Of a DNA stretch of 64,000 nucleotides, positions 8,920-17,838 are shown piece after piece. The DNA comes from Telluria beijingensis (GTDB lineage: Bacteria; Pseudomonadota; Gammaproteobacteria; Burkholderiales; Burkholderiaceae_D), in NCBI RefSeq assembly GCF_030770395.1, contig NZ_CP132480.1, positions 540,821 to 604,820 of the forward strand. Reading direction: 5' to 3'. A program made the position numbers and the translations under genes. Each line of letters opens with the position of its first letter. Within the stretch, counting starts at the first letter, position 1. The notes beneath the pieces were generated by a model. The model saw nothing but the letters and a program-made list of their open reading frames with translations, was not told where the DNA came from and searched no databases.

Positions 8920-11900
8920 ATGCCCCAGTTTTTCATCAACCGCCCCGTGTTCGCCTGGGTGATCGCCCTGTTCATCGTGCTGCTCGGCGCGATCGCCATC
9001 CCGCAACTGCCGGTGGAACGCTATCCGACGGTGGCCCCGCCCACGGTCAGCATCACGGCCGTGTATCCGGGCGCCACGCCGCAGACCATGAACGACGCCG
9101 TGGTCGGCCTGATCGAACGCGAACTCTCCAGCGTCAAGAACCTGCTGTATTTCGAATCGTCGACCGACACCACCGGCAGCGCCCAGATCACGGCCACCTT
9201 CCGGCCCGGGGTCGATCCGGACATGGCGCAAGTCGACGTCCAGAACCGCATCAAGGCGGTCGAGCCGCGCCTGCCGCAGACGGTGCGCCAGAACGGCCTG
9301 ATCGTGGAGTCGACGATCTCCAACTTCCTGATGTTCATCGCGCTGACGTCGGAATCCGGCGCGTTCGACGAGACCGACCTGGGCGACTACATGGCGCGCA
9401 ACGTGGTCGAGGAACTGCGCCGGGTGGAAGGCGTCGGCAAGGTGCAGCTGTTCGGCGCCGAGAAGGCGATGCGGATCTGGGTCGATCCGGCGAAACTCAT
9501 TTCGTTCAATCTGTCGATGACGGACGTGACGGGCGCGATCGCGCGCCAGAACGCCCAGATCGCGCCGGGCCGGGTGGGTGACGCGCCGGCGCCGCCAGGG
9601 CAGCAGATCACGGTGCCGCTGACCGTCGAGGGCCAGCTGTCCACGCCCGAACAGTTCCGCGCCATCGTCCTGCGCGCCAACCAGGACGGCTCGAGCGTGC
9701 TGCTGCAGGACGTGGCGCGCATCGAGCTCGGCTCGCAAAGCTATGGCTTCAGCACCCGCGAGAACGGCCACGTCGCCACCGCCGCCGGCGTCCAGATGGC
9801 GCCCGGCGCCAATGCGGTGGCCACTGCCGCCGGCGTGCGCGAACGCCTGGCCGAACTGGGCAAGGCAATGCCGGCCGGGATGAAATACAGCGTGCCGTTC
9901 GATACCGCGCCTTTTGTGGAGATCTCGATCCAGAAAGTGGTGATGACCCTGCTGGAAGCGATGGTGCTGGTATTCCTGGTGATGTACCTGTTCCTGCAGA
10001 ACGTGCGCTATACCCTGATCCCGGCGCTGGTGGCGCCGATCGCGCTGCTCGGCACCTTCACGGTGATGCTGATGGCCGGCTTCTCGGTCAATGTGCTGAC
10101 CATGTTCGGCATGGTGCTGGCGATCGGCATCATCGTCGACGACGCGATCGTGGTGGTCGAGAACGTCGAGCGCCTGATGGCGACCGAGAGCCTGTCGCCC
10201 AAGGAAGCGACCCAGAAGGCGATGCGCGAGATCACCGGCGCGGTGGTCGGCATCACCCTGGTGCTGACCGCCGTGTTCATCCCGATGGCCTTCGCCAGCG
10301 GCTCGGTGGGCGTGATCTACCGCCAGTTCTCGCTGTCGATGGCGGTGGCCATCCTGTTCTCGGCCTTCCTCGCGCTGTCGTTCACGCCGGCCTTGTGCGC
10401 CACCCTGCTCAAACCGATCGAGGGCGGCCACCATGAAAAGAAGGGCTTCTTCGGCTGGTTCAATCGCGGCTTCGAGCGCCTCACGGGGCGCTACAGTTCC
10501 ACCACCGCGGCGCTGGCGAAACGGGCGGGGCGCATGATGCTGGCCTGGCTGGCGATCGGCATCGCGCTGGCCTTCGCCTTCGGCCGGCTGCCGTCGGCCT
10601 TCCTGCCCGAGGAAGACCAGGGCTATTTCATGACCTCGTTCCAGCTGCCGGGTGACGCCACCGTCGAACGCACGCTCGAGGTGGTCAAGGCCTACGAGGC
10701 CCACGTGGCGTCGCGTCCCGGCCTGGGCGACAACGAATCGATCCTGGGCTTCGGCTTCTCGGGTTCGGGCCCGAACGCGGCGCTGGCCTTCACCATGCTC
10801 AAGGACTGGGACCAGCGCGACGGCGCTACCGCCCAGCAAGAAGTGGCGGCGGCCCAGGAAGCGATGAACGCCAGCCGCGAAGGCATGATCATGAGCCTGA
10901 TGCCGCCGGCGATCGACGGCCTGGGCAACTCGTCCGGCTTCGCGCTGCGCCTGCAGGACCGTTCTGGCCAGGGCCAGGCGGCGCTGCTGGCGGCCCAGGA
11001 CAAGCTGCTCGGCCTGGCCGCGCAAAGCCCGCTGCTGGCCGGCGTCTATCCCGAAGGCTTGCCGCCCGGCGTCAGCGTGCGCCTCGACATCGACCGCGCC
11101 AAGGCGCAGGCGCTGGGCGTGTCGTTCGCCGACATCAGCGACACCCTGTCGGCCGCCATGGGCTCGGTGTATGTGAACGACTTCCCGAACGCCGGCCGCA
11201 TGCAGCAGGTGATCGTGCAGGCCGAGGCCAGCGCCCGCATGCAGGTCGACGACGTGCTCAAGCTGAACGTGCGCAATGTGAATGGCGGCATGGTGCCGCT
11301 GGCGGAGGTGGTCAAGCCGGTATGGACCGAGGCGCCGCCGCAGCTGGTGCGCTACCTGGGCTATCCCAGCGTGCGCATCTCGGGCGCGGCGGCGCCGGGC
11401 GCGTCGAGCGGCGAGGCGATGGCCGAGATGGAGCGCCTGGCGGGCCAGCTGGGCCCGGGCTTCGCGGTGGAGTGGACCGGGCAATCGCTGCAGGAGCGCG
11501 AATCGGCGGCCCAGGCGCCGATGCTGATGGCGCTGTCGATGCTGGTCGTGTTCCTGGTGCTGGCCGCGCTGTACGAGAGCTGGTCGATCCCGTTTTCGGT
11601 GATGCTGGTGGTGCCGCTGGGCCTGATCGGCGCGGTGGCGGCGGTGATGCTGCGCGGCCTGCCCAACGATGTGTTCTTCAAGGTTGGCATGATCACCGTG
11701 ATCGGCCTGTCGGCCAAGAACGCGATCCTGATCGTCGAATTCGCCAAGCAGCTGCATGAAGAAGGCAAGGGCTTGCTGGAGTCGGCGGTGGAGGCGGCGC
11801 GCCTGCGCCTGCGGCCGATCCTCATGACGTCGCTCGCGTTCGCGCTGGGCGTGGTGCCGCTGATGATCGCTTCCGGCGCGAGCGCCGAGACCCAGCATGC

Positions 11901-12027
11901 GATCGGCACCGGCGTGTTCGGCGGCATGGTGGCGGCCACCGTGCTGGCGGTGCTGTTCGTGCCGGCCTTCTTTGTGTTCGTGGTCGGGCTGCAGGAACGG
12001 ATCGCGCGCTGGCGCACCCGCAAATAA
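8920..12027 (+). CDS. RND multidrug efflux pump, inner-membrane subunit (HAE1/AdeB type)
   Basis: This 1035-residue protein has the full length and twelve-helix layout of AcrB/AdeB pumps, beginning MPQFFINRPVFAWVIALFI. The proton-relay residues are present: D407 and D408 in GIIVDDAIVVVENVE, and K933 in GLSAKNAILIVEF. Such pumps form trimers that draw drugs from the periplasm and inner leaflet. Unusually, no membrane-fusion protein or outer-membrane channel gene lies upstream or downstream; the next gene, rnz, is convergent three bases later. The start has no convincing ribosome site. Partners must be encoded elsewhere or have been lost. The divergent AdeRS-like pair is its probable regulator. 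Confidence 0.93.
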   Translation: MPQFFINRPVFAWVIALFIVLLGAIAIPQLPVERYPTVAPPTVSITAVYPGATPQTMNDAVVGLIERELSSVKNLLYFESSTDTTGSAQITATFRPGVDPDMAQVDVQNRIKAVEPRLPQTVRQNGLIVESTISNFLMFIALTSESGAFDETDLGDYMARNVVEELRRVEGVGKVQLFGAEKAMRIWVDPAKLISFNLSMTDVTGAIARQNAQIAPGRVGDAPAPPGQQITVPLTVEGQLSTPEQFRAIVLRANQDGSSVLLQDVARIELGSQSYGFSTRENGHVATAAGVQMAPGANAVATAAGVRERLAELGKAMPAGMKYSVPFDTAPFVEISIQKVVMTLLEAMVLVFLVMYLFLQNVRYTLIPALVAPIALLGTFTVMLMAGFSVNVLTMFGMVLAIGIIVDDAIVVVENVERLMATESLSPKEATQKAMREITGAVVGITLVLTAVFIPMAFASGSVGVIYRQFSLSMAVAILFSAFLALSFTPALCATLLKPIEGGHHEKKGFFGWFNRGFERLTGRYSSTTAALAKRAGRMMLAWLAIGIALAFAFGRLPSAFLPEEDQGYFMTSFQLPGDATVERTLEVVKAYEAHVASRPGLGDNESILGFGFSGSGPNAALAFTMLKDWDQRDGATAQQEVAAAQEAMNASREGMIMSLMPPAIDGLGNSSGFALRLQDRSGQGQAALLAAQDKLLGLAAQSPLLAGVYPEGLPPGVSVRLDIDRAKAQALGVSFADISDTLSAAMGSVYVNDFPNAGRMQQVIVQAEASARMQVDDVLKLNVRNVNGGMVPLAEVVKPVWTEAPPQLVRYLGYPSVRISGAAAPGASSGEAMAEMERLAGQLGPGFAVEWTGQSLQERESAAQAPMLMALSMLVVFLVLAALYESWSIPFSVMLVVPLGLIGAVAAVMLRGLPNDVFFKVGMITVIGLSAKNAILIVEFAKQLHEEGKGLLESAVEAARLRLRPILMTSLAFALGVVPLMIASGASAETQHAIGTGVFGGMVAATVLAVLFVPAFFVFVVGLQERIARWRTRK

Positions 12028-12030
12028 GGA

Positions 12031-12993
12031 CTACTCGACCGCGCGCCGCAGTTCGCCCAGGCGGTCGAGCACGTAGTGATCGAGGTCGCGCGCCAGCAGC
12101 AGGTGGCCGTCGTATTGCGCGCGCGCCTCTTCCTCGAGCAGGGCCAGCGGCATCGGGCCGCCTTCCTGGTAGCGCGGGCTGAAATGGGTCAGCACCAGGT
12201 TGCCGACCTTCGCCTCTTGTGCGAAGCGGGCGATCCGCATGGACGAACTGTGCTGCGGGCCGGGGCCGATCTTTTGCAGCACGTCCTCGGTATAGGTTGC
12301 CTCGTGCACCAGCACGTCGGCGCCATGGGCGCTGGCGGCCAGCAGGTCCGGGCTGTCGTTGTCGCCGGCCACGACGATGCGGCGCGCGCGGCGCGGCGGC
12401 AGCAGGTAGTCGCGGGCGGCGATGGCGCGCCCGTCCGGCAAGACCACGTCGCGGCCCTGCTGGATGTCGCCCCATAGCGCCGACGAGGGCACGCCGTCCG
12501 CCCGCAGCTTGTCGGTATCGAGTTTTCGTTCGAGCGCGCCTTCGGTGAAACCATAGGCCCAGGACGGGATGCGGTGCGACAGCGCCGTAGCGTCGACCGC
12601 CAGCTCGGGCAGCAGCGGGCCGTCCGCCAGCTCGTCGGGCGTGAGCCAAGCGAGGGGATAGGGCAGGTTCAACTCGCTGGCCTGCATGATGCATTCGATC
12701 ATGGTGCGCAGCGGCGGCGGGCCGACGATGGTCAAGGGCTCGCTGCGGCCCAGCAGGCCGGCGCTGGCCAGCAGGCCGGGCAGGCCGTAGCAGTGGTCGC
12801 CGTGCATATGGGTGATGAACACGGCGCGCAGGCTCATCACCGACAGCGGGGTGCGCAGGATGCGGTGCTGGGTGCCTTCGGCGCAGTCGACCAGCACCCA
12901 CTGGCGCGCGCCGCGCAGGCGCAGCGCCAGGCCGGACATATTGCGTTGCCGGGTCGGCGTGCCGGACGAGGTGCCGAGGACGATGATTTCCAT
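12031..12993 (-). CDS. rnz: Ribonuclease Z
   Basis: This 320-residue metallo-beta-lactamase-fold nuclease has the classic tRNase Z layout of the short form. The zinc motif THMHGDH is at H62/H64/D66/H67, followed by later ligands in AGDND and HFSPRY. The start MEIIVLGTSSGTPTRQRN is typical of the family. RNase Z cuts the 3' trailer from tRNA precursors, although for tRNAs with an encoded CCA, such as the tRNA-Val in this window, other nucleases usually act. It ends three bases from the convergent RND gene. Confidence 0.95.
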   Translation of the reverse strand: MEIIVLGTSSGTPTRQRNMSGLALRLRGARQWVLVDCAEGTQHRILRTPLSVMSLRAVFITHMHGDHCYGLPGLLASAGLLGRSEPLTIVGPPPLRTMIECIMQASELNLPYPLAWLTPDELADGPLLPELAVDATALSHRIPSWAYGFTEGALERKLDTDKLRADGVPSSALWGDIQQGRDVVLPDGRAIAARDYLLPPRRARRIVVAGDNDSPDLLAASAHGADVLVHEATYTEDVLQKIGPGPQHSSSMRIARFAQEAKVGNLVLTHFSPRYQEGGPMPLALLEEEARAQYDGHLLLARDLDHYVLDRLGELRRAVE

Positions 12994-13155
12994 GAGGTAT
13001 ACCGTTGGGGGCGATGGCCTCCATTATCCATACAACGCGGCCCGGGCCGGCGCGCGTCCGGAACTGTCCAGAACTCGCGATTGGCCGCGGTGTCCTTCAC
13101 AGTCGGAGCGCCGCCACAGGGACGGCCATGCCCGCCTTCGTTCAAGGAGAAAGTC

Positions 13156-13572
13156 ATGCGCATGACATTCGTTGCCGCCGCGGCGGCGACCGGGTTCGCG
13201 GCATTGCTGGGTTCCGGCGCCGCCGGATCGGCCCCGGCGCTGCAAGAGGTACAGGTGCCCGTGGCCGGCATCAACTGTTCGCGCCTGGGGCCGCCGCCGC
13301 GGCGGGTGAGCCCCAGCGCCGAGACGCTCGACGCGATCGACGGCGCCTATCGGCTGTCCAACGGCCAGAAGCTCGAGCTGGACAGCATCGACCAGCAGGT
13401 AGTGGCCGACTTCGGCCGCTGGCACCAGATTCCGCTGGTGGCGACCGGGCCCGAGCGCTTCGAGTCGCGCGATGGCCTGGTCTGGGTGCGTTACGAGGCC
13501 GACGAGCGCACCGAGCGGATCGTGGTCAGCAATCCGGCCGATGCGCGCGGGCGTTATGTGGATGCCTGCTGA
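13156..13572 (+). CDS. Small secreted protein of unknown function
   Basis: A 138-residue protein starts at an ATG preceded by AAGGAGA six bases upstream. A signal peptide of about 25 residues (MRMTFVAAAAATGFAALLGSG) is followed by a mature domain with two cysteines, one near its start (INCSRLG) and one as the last residue (YVDAC), which could form a disulphide. The text SNGQKLELDSIDQQVVADFG is folded-domain-like, but I recognise no family. It stands alone between rnz (divergent) and the convergent flavoprotein gene. Probably periplasmic. Confidence 0.75.
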   Translation: MRMTFVAAAAATGFAALLGSGAAGSAPALQEVQVPVAGINCSRLGPPPRRVSPSAETLDAIDGAYRLSNGQKLELDSIDQQVVADFGRWHQIPLVATGPERFESRDGLVWVRYEADERTERIVVSNPADARGRYVDAC

Positions 13573-13587
13573 CGCCGGAGTGGGCGT

Positions 13588-14505
13588 TCAGTGCGACGCC
13601 GGCGCCAGGCCGAACAGCAGCGAGCGATGGGCGCCGACGCCGGCCATTGCCCCATCGGCCACGGCCAGCGCCACCGAGCTGGCGGCGCGCATGGCGTCGC
13701 CGCCGGCGAACACGCCCGGCACCGAGGTCTGGCGGCCTTCGTCGGTGCGGATGTAGCGGCCCAGTGGGCCTTCCTCGAAGGCGCAGCCGAGGCGCTCGGC
13801 GAGCGGGCTGGCCATGTGCAGGCGGCCGAAGGTGAACAGGCCGGCCATCGCTTCCTGGCGTCCGTCGGCCAGCACCACGGTGGCGGCATCGACCAGGCGC
13901 ACGACCGGCGTCGCGTCGACCTGCACGCCGCGTGCCTGCAGGTCGGCCCGTTGCGCTTCGTCGAGCGGGCACACGCCATTGGTGAACAGCGTTACCTGGC
14001 CCCAGTGCGGCAGCATCTGCGCCTGGTGCACCGACAGCGGGCCGCTGGCCAGCACGCCGATCCGGCCTTCATCGAGTTCATAGCCATGGCAGTAGGGACA
14101 GTGGAACACGCTTTGGCCCCAGCGCTCGGCCAGGCCGTCGATCGGCGGCAGCTCGTCGCGCACGCCAGTGGCCAGCACCAGCCGCTGGCCGCGCGCGCTG
14201 GCGCCGCCGTCGAGGTCGACGACGAAGCCGTCGGCGTCCGGCCGGGCGTCGAGGGCCAGGCCGTCGTGCCAGGCCACGTTGGGATAGGCGGCGACGTTGG
14301 CGCGGCCTTCACGTGCGATGGCGGCCGCCGGCTGGCCGTCGCGCGTCAGGAAGCCATGCGAATCGCTGGCGAAGCGGTTGCGGCGCTGGCCGGCGTCGAC
14401 CACCAGCACCTTGCGCCGCGCGCGCGCCAGTTGCAGCGCGGCCGACAGGCCGGCATAGCTGCCGCCGATGACGATGGCGTCGTAGTCAGTTCGTTGGGTG
14501 TTCAT
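13588..14505 (-). CDS. Thioredoxin-reductase-like FAD/NAD(P) oxidoreductase
   Basis: This 305-residue flavoprotein has the FAD-binding start YDAIVIGGSYAGLSAALQLAR, the redox motif C136-P-Y-C139 in HCPYCHGYEL, and a C-terminal FAD box GVFAGGDAM. The length and fold match bacterial thioredoxin reductases, but CPYC replaces the usual CATC, as in many reductase-like proteins of unknown partner. Its start overlaps the Rrf2 regulator gene by 20 bases, so both are made from one message. No thioredoxin gene is adjacent. Substrate not known; a role in redox or nitrosative stress is inference from the Rrf2 partner. Confidence 0.85.
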   Translation of the reverse strand: MNTQRTDYDAIVIGGSYAGLSAALQLARARRKVLVVDAGQRRNRFASDSHGFLTRDGQPAAAIAREGRANVAAYPNVAWHDGLALDARPDADGFVVDLDGGASARGQRLVLATGVRDELPPIDGLAERWGQSVFHCPYCHGYELDEGRIGVLASGPLSVHQAQMLPHWGQVTLFTNGVCPLDEAQRADLQARGVQVDATPVVRLVDAATVVLADGRQEAMAGLFTFGRLHMASPLAERLGCAFEEGPLGRYIRTDEGRQTSVPGVFAGGDAMRAASSVALAVADGAMAGVGAHRSLLFGLAPASH

Positions 14506-14950
14506 CCTGGGGCCTCCGGTGGGGATGGCGGTCGTAGCCGCGGTTGAAGTCGCGCGACAGGTCGGCCAGCGTGACCTCGCCCAGGCGTTGCACCAGCAGG
14601 GCCTCGGCCTGCTGGAATGCGTCTGCCAGCGAGGCGTTGACCACCTGCTCGACCAGGCAGGCGCTGTGCTCGTTGCGGTTGCCCATCGCGAACACGGTGG
14701 GGGCGCCGACCGCGTCGTAGACGTCGCGCAGGGTCACCGTGGCCAGGTCGCAGGTGATCGACCAGCCGCCGCCGTGGCCGCGCTCCGAGCTGATGTAGCC
14801 GCGCTCGCGCAGGCCGGCCAGCACGCGCCGCACCAGCACCGGGTTGGTGCCGAGCATGGCGGCCATCTGCTCCGACGTCATCGGGCGTTCGCTGTGGGCC
14901 AGGTGCAGCAGCACGTGGAGGACGGAAGAGAGTTTGCTGTCGCGTTTCAT
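14486..14950 (-). CDS. Rrf2-family transcriptional regulator
   Basis: A 154-residue Rrf2 regulator with an N-terminal winged helix (MKRDSKLSSVLHVLLHLA, then the recognition segment TNPVLVRRVLAGLRERGYI) and the family wing GHGGGWSI. Only two cysteines occur (C67 and C98). The three-cysteine cluster-binding loop of IscR and NsrR is absent, so iron-sulphur sensing in that form is unlikely. It overlaps the downstream flavoprotein gene, which it probably controls along with itself. The ATG at 14950 has no clear ribosome site. Confidence 0.88.
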   Translation of the reverse strand: MKRDSKLSSVLHVLLHLAHSERPMTSEQMAAMLGTNPVLVRRVLAGLRERGYISSERGHGGGWSITCDLATVTLRDVYDAVGAPTVFAMGNRNEHSACLVEQVVNASLADAFQQAEALLVQRLGEVTLADLSRDFNRGYDRHPHRRPQDEHPTN

Positions 14951-14975
14951 GTAACTAATGATAGTACAAATTTCG
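14951..14975. promoter_or_regulatory. Candidate Rrf2 operator next to the start codon
   Basis: Directly before the Rrf2 start codon is the imperfect dyad GTAACTAATGATAGTAC (14951-14967), with GTAACT and AGTAC as near-matching arms. The position suits autorepression. A TATCAT hexamer inside it on the minus strand could serve as a -10 box, which would make the message nearly leaderless. Speculative. Confidence 0.3.
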
Positions 14976-14992
14976 CGGCAGCGGGTGGATGG

Positions 14993-15385
14993 TCAGGATT
15001 TTTCGGCTGGATCGGTCTTTGGCGGCAATTTGAGGGTCGGCAGGTAGTACCACATATAAGTGCTCACGCAGGCGCCGATGACGACCATCATGATGAGGAT
15101 CGCGACGCTGTCGAAATGCCGTGTCGACCAGGCCATCGAGCCCCACAGCATGACGGTGGCGACGATCTTGCCTTTCAGGGGGATGCCGTGCCCGGCCTCG
15201 AAATTGGCGAGGTACTTGCCGAACACGGGATGGGCCAGCAGCCAGCGGTGCAGGCGCTCGGAGCCGCGCGCGAAGCAGGCTGAGGCCAGCAGCAGGAAGG
15301 GCGTGGTCGGCAGCAGCGGGAGGAAGATACCGAGGATGCCCAGCAGGACGGCCAGGACCCCGGCCACGTTATAGAACAGTTTCAT
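14993..15385 (-). CDS. YbaN-like DUF454 inner-membrane protein
   Basis: A 130-residue membrane protein of the YbaN/DUF454 family. The start MKLFYNVAGVLAVLLGILGIFLPLLPTTPF and the segment CFARGSERLHRWLLAHP are family hallmarks. About three to four hydrophobic segments are visible, at roughly 5-35, 75-95 and 95-112. The ATG at 15385 begins the first membrane helix directly. Family function is unknown. It stands upstream of the Rrf2 gene on the same strand with a 42-base gap. Confidence 0.85.
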   Translation of the reverse strand: MKLFYNVAGVLAVLLGILGIFLPLLPTTPFLLLASACFARGSERLHRWLLAHPVFGKYLANFEAGHGIPLKGKIVATVMLWGSMAWSTRHFDSVAILIMMVVIGACVSTYMWYYLPTLKLPPKTDPAEKS

Positions 15386-15522
15386 GCCGCCACTCTAGCA
15401 TCCGGCGCGGCTGCGCAGGTGCGGCCACCGGCTTGCCGATCTGCTTATGCAAAAAGGAAACACTCAAGCATATCAAAATGCAACTTTAAGTTCTGCTCTG
15501 CAACTTAATGTAGTTAACTCGG

Positions 15523-15528
15523 TATAAT
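15523..15528 (+). promoter_or_regulatory. Perfect TATAAT -10 hexamer upstream of the diguanylate cyclase
   Basis: A consensus -10 box sits in an AT-rich stretch (15460-15528) that stands out from the GC-rich surroundings. The -35 side is weak (a CTGCAAC-like sequence about 18 bases upstream). The hexamer overlaps the first ATG of the downstream frame (15527), so that ATG cannot be translated from this promoter. Confidence 0.5.
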
Positions 15529-15643
15529 GTCCGGCTCGACGACGGGCGCGTCTGTTCGGCAGTGGCAGGAATCGTTCTACGCCCGGCCATCCTTTCCGCC
15601 TGCTGTCCGATTGCCGCCTGGCTTGCGCCGGCCATCGTCTTCC

Positions 15644-17560
15644 ATGCCTTATCCCACATCGTCCAATCCCGTCGTGGCCATGTTCGGCGGCTACTTCCGC
15701 CGCCGGGTGCTGCGCCAGCTCGCGCTGTACCTGGCGCTAATGCTGGCGCTCGTCTGGGGCGGGGTGGCGGTGGAGCAGGCGCGTTTCGCCACGCTGGCCG
15801 AGAGCGGCGGCAAGGCCAATGTGCAGAACCTGTCGCGCGCCTTTTCCGAAGAGGTCAAGGCGACCGTCGGCCTGGTCGACCTGTCGCTGGTCCAGCTGCG
15901 CGCCACCTGGCAGCGCGACCCCGCCAACTTCGCGCGCAGCGTGGCCGAGCATGCGCGCCACCTGCGGGTGCCGATGCACATTACCGTCACCGACGCCGCC
16001 GGCCGCCTGCTGTACACCGACGCCGTGGCCGGCGGCAGCGCCGCCCCGCAGGGCCTGGCGCTGGGCGACCTGCGCCAGTTCGCGATCCACCGCGAGCATG
16101 GCGGCGACCGGCTCTACGTCAGCCGCGCGGAGCGCAGCCGCATCTCGCACCAGTGGACGGTCCAGTTCACGCGCCCGATCCGCGCCGCCGATGGCCGCCT
16201 GGCGGGCGTGATCGCGGTGGCGGTCCCGCCGGATTACTTCCTGCGCTTCTACGACAGCATCGACCTGGGCCCGGACGCCACGGTCAGCCTGCTGCGCCTG
16301 GACGCCACCGTGATCGCGCGCAGCTCGCGCGCGGACGGCAACCGCCACATGGGCGCGACGCTGCCCGACGCGCCGCAGACGCGCGACGCGAGCACGAGCG
16401 GCGCCTTCCGCCGGGTGAGCCACCTGGACGGCATCGAGCGCTTCTATGCCTGGCACAAGCTGCCCGAGTACGGCCTGGTGGTCACGGTGGGCCAGGCGGT
16501 GGCCGATGCCGAGGCGCGCTTCGCCCAGCAGCGCGAGGTGATGCGCAGCGCCGGCGCGGTCGTGTCGCTGGTGCTGGCGTTGCTGGGCTGGGCGGCGATC
16601 GGCGCGGCCGACCGCCGCCGGCGTGCGCTCAAGGCCCTGGCCGCGGCCGAGGCGCGCTGGAAGCTGGCGCTGAACGCCGCCGGCGACGGGGTCTGGGACA
16701 GCGACGTCACGACCGGCCTGGTGACGCTGTCGCCGAACGCCCAGCGCATCCTGGACAGCGAGCATCCGGTGGTGTCCTGGTTCGGCAACGACAGCCTGGC
16801 CGGCCTGGTGCACCCGGACGAGCTGCCGGCGGTGCGCGCGGCGCTGCGCGCCCACGTCGACGGCTTGACGGCCGACTACGCGATCGAACACCGGCTGCGC
16901 ACGCGCGACGGCGGCTGGCGCTGGATCGAGGCGCGCGGCACGGTCACCGAGCGGGGCGAGCGCGGCGAGCCGCTGCGCATGATCGGCACCTTCTCGAACA
17001 TCGACGCGCGCAAGCGCGAAGAGCAGCGCATGCGGCGCATGGCGCACGAGGACGCGCTGACCGGCCTGCCCAACCGCGTGCTGCTGCACGACCGCATGCG
17101 CCAGGCGATCCTGGTCGCGCAGCGCGAGGGCCACAAGGTCGGCCTGGTCTATTTTGACCTGGACAACTTCAAACCGGTCAACGACACCCACGGCCACGCG
17201 GTCGGCGACCGCCTGCTACGCATGGTGGCGCAACGCGTACGCGCCGCGCTGCGCGAATCCGACACGCTGGCGCGGATAGGCGGCGACGAATTCGCGGTCC
17301 TGCTCCCGCGCTGTCACCAGCCCCAGGACGCCGAGCGGGTAGCCGCCACGATCCTGGCGCACCTGGAACACCCGTTCGACGACGCCGAACGCACGCTGCG
17401 CATCTCCGGCAGCCTGGGCTACGCCCTCTACCCCGACTCCGGCCCCGGCGACGGCGACCCCGCCGAATCCCTCCTGCACTGCGCCGACCTCGCCATGTAC
17501 GACGCCAAAGCCCACGGCCGCAACCGCATCTCCGGCAGCTACCGCACCCGCATCACCTAA
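15644..17560 (+). CDS. Membrane-bound PAS-GGDEF diguanylate cyclase
   Basis: This protein makes cyclic di-GMP from two GTP. From the ATG at 15644 it has 638 residues: a membrane segment at about 22-42, a periplasmic Cache-like sensing domain to about 300, a second membrane segment (300-322), a PAS domain (340-460) and a GGDEF domain (470-635). The active motif is GGDEF at 546-550. An inhibitory I-site RESD lies five residues before it, so product feedback is expected. No EAL domain follows. The open frame extends to an ATG at 15527, but that codon overlaps a TATAAT box, so a downstream start (15644 or 15680) is more likely; neither has a strong ribosome site. Confidence 0.88.
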   Translation: MPYPTSSNPVVAMFGGYFRRRVLRQLALYLALMLALVWGGVAVEQARFATLAESGGKANVQNLSRAFSEEVKATVGLVDLSLVQLRATWQRDPANFARSVAEHARHLRVPMHITVTDAAGRLLYTDAVAGGSAAPQGLALGDLRQFAIHREHGGDRLYVSRAERSRISHQWTVQFTRPIRAADGRLAGVIAVAVPPDYFLRFYDSIDLGPDATVSLLRLDATVIARSSRADGNRHMGATLPDAPQTRDASTSGAFRRVSHLDGIERFYAWHKLPEYGLVVTVGQAVADAEARFAQQREVMRSAGAVVSLVLALLGWAAIGAADRRRRALKALAAAEARWKLALNAAGDGVWDSDVTTGLVTLSPNAQRILDSEHPVVSWFGNDSLAGLVHPDELPAVRAALRAHVDGLTADYAIEHRLRTRDGGWRWIEARGTVTERGERGEPLRMIGTFSNIDARKREEQRMRRMAHEDALTGLPNRVLLHDRMRQAILVAQREGHKVGLVYFDLDNFKPVNDTHGHAVGDRLLRMVAQRVRAALRESDTLARIGGDEFAVLLPRCHQPQDAERVAATILAHLEHPFDDAERTLRISGSLGYALYPDSGPGDGDPAESLLHCADLAMYDAKAHGRNRISGSYRTRIT

Positions 17561-17702
17561 CCCCCTCCCAATTAGGGTCAGAGTGAGATGCACCGGAATG
17601 GTGGACAACCGTCGGCGCCGGCGTCGTGGCAAAGATCATCGCCTAATTCATCGGGCTATCGATCGCTGACCGGACACCTTTGGGTGTCTTGTCAGCACCA
17701 CG

Positions 17703-17734
17703 GATGGGGACAGACTTTTTGGTCTGTCCCCATC
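17703..17734. repeat. Perfect 13-bp inverted repeat upstream of rpsJ
   Basis: GATGGGGACAGAC at 17703-17715 pairs exactly with 17722-17734 around a six-base T-rich loop. It could end transcription from the cyclase side, but no T run follows the stem. The GGGGACAGAC core resembles the small palindromes that accompany REP-associated transposases in many GC-rich Proteobacteria, so it may be a dispersed element. Another short dyad (GACACC/GGTGTC) lies just upstream. The rest of 17561-17838 shows no gene. Confidence 0.6.
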
Positions 17735-17751
17735 TGTTTGAGCGGGAACGA

Positions 17752-17760
17752 TGATATACT
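17752..17760 (+). promoter_or_regulatory. Extended -10 promoter of rpsJ
   Basis: TGATATACT is an extended -10 element (TG, one base, TATACT) placed 78 bases before the rpsJ ATG. No clear -35 is seen, as is common with extended -10 promoters. The leader that follows contains a short CCGGC...GCCGG hairpin and ends in an AAAGGA ribosome site. It gives rpsJ its own transcription start. Confidence 0.5.
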
Positions 17761-17838
17761 CCCGCCTCTTGAGCAGTACCGAAGTACCTTTACCACATTG
17801 CCGGCAACAAGCCGGAACGTTCTTTTAAAGGAATTAGC

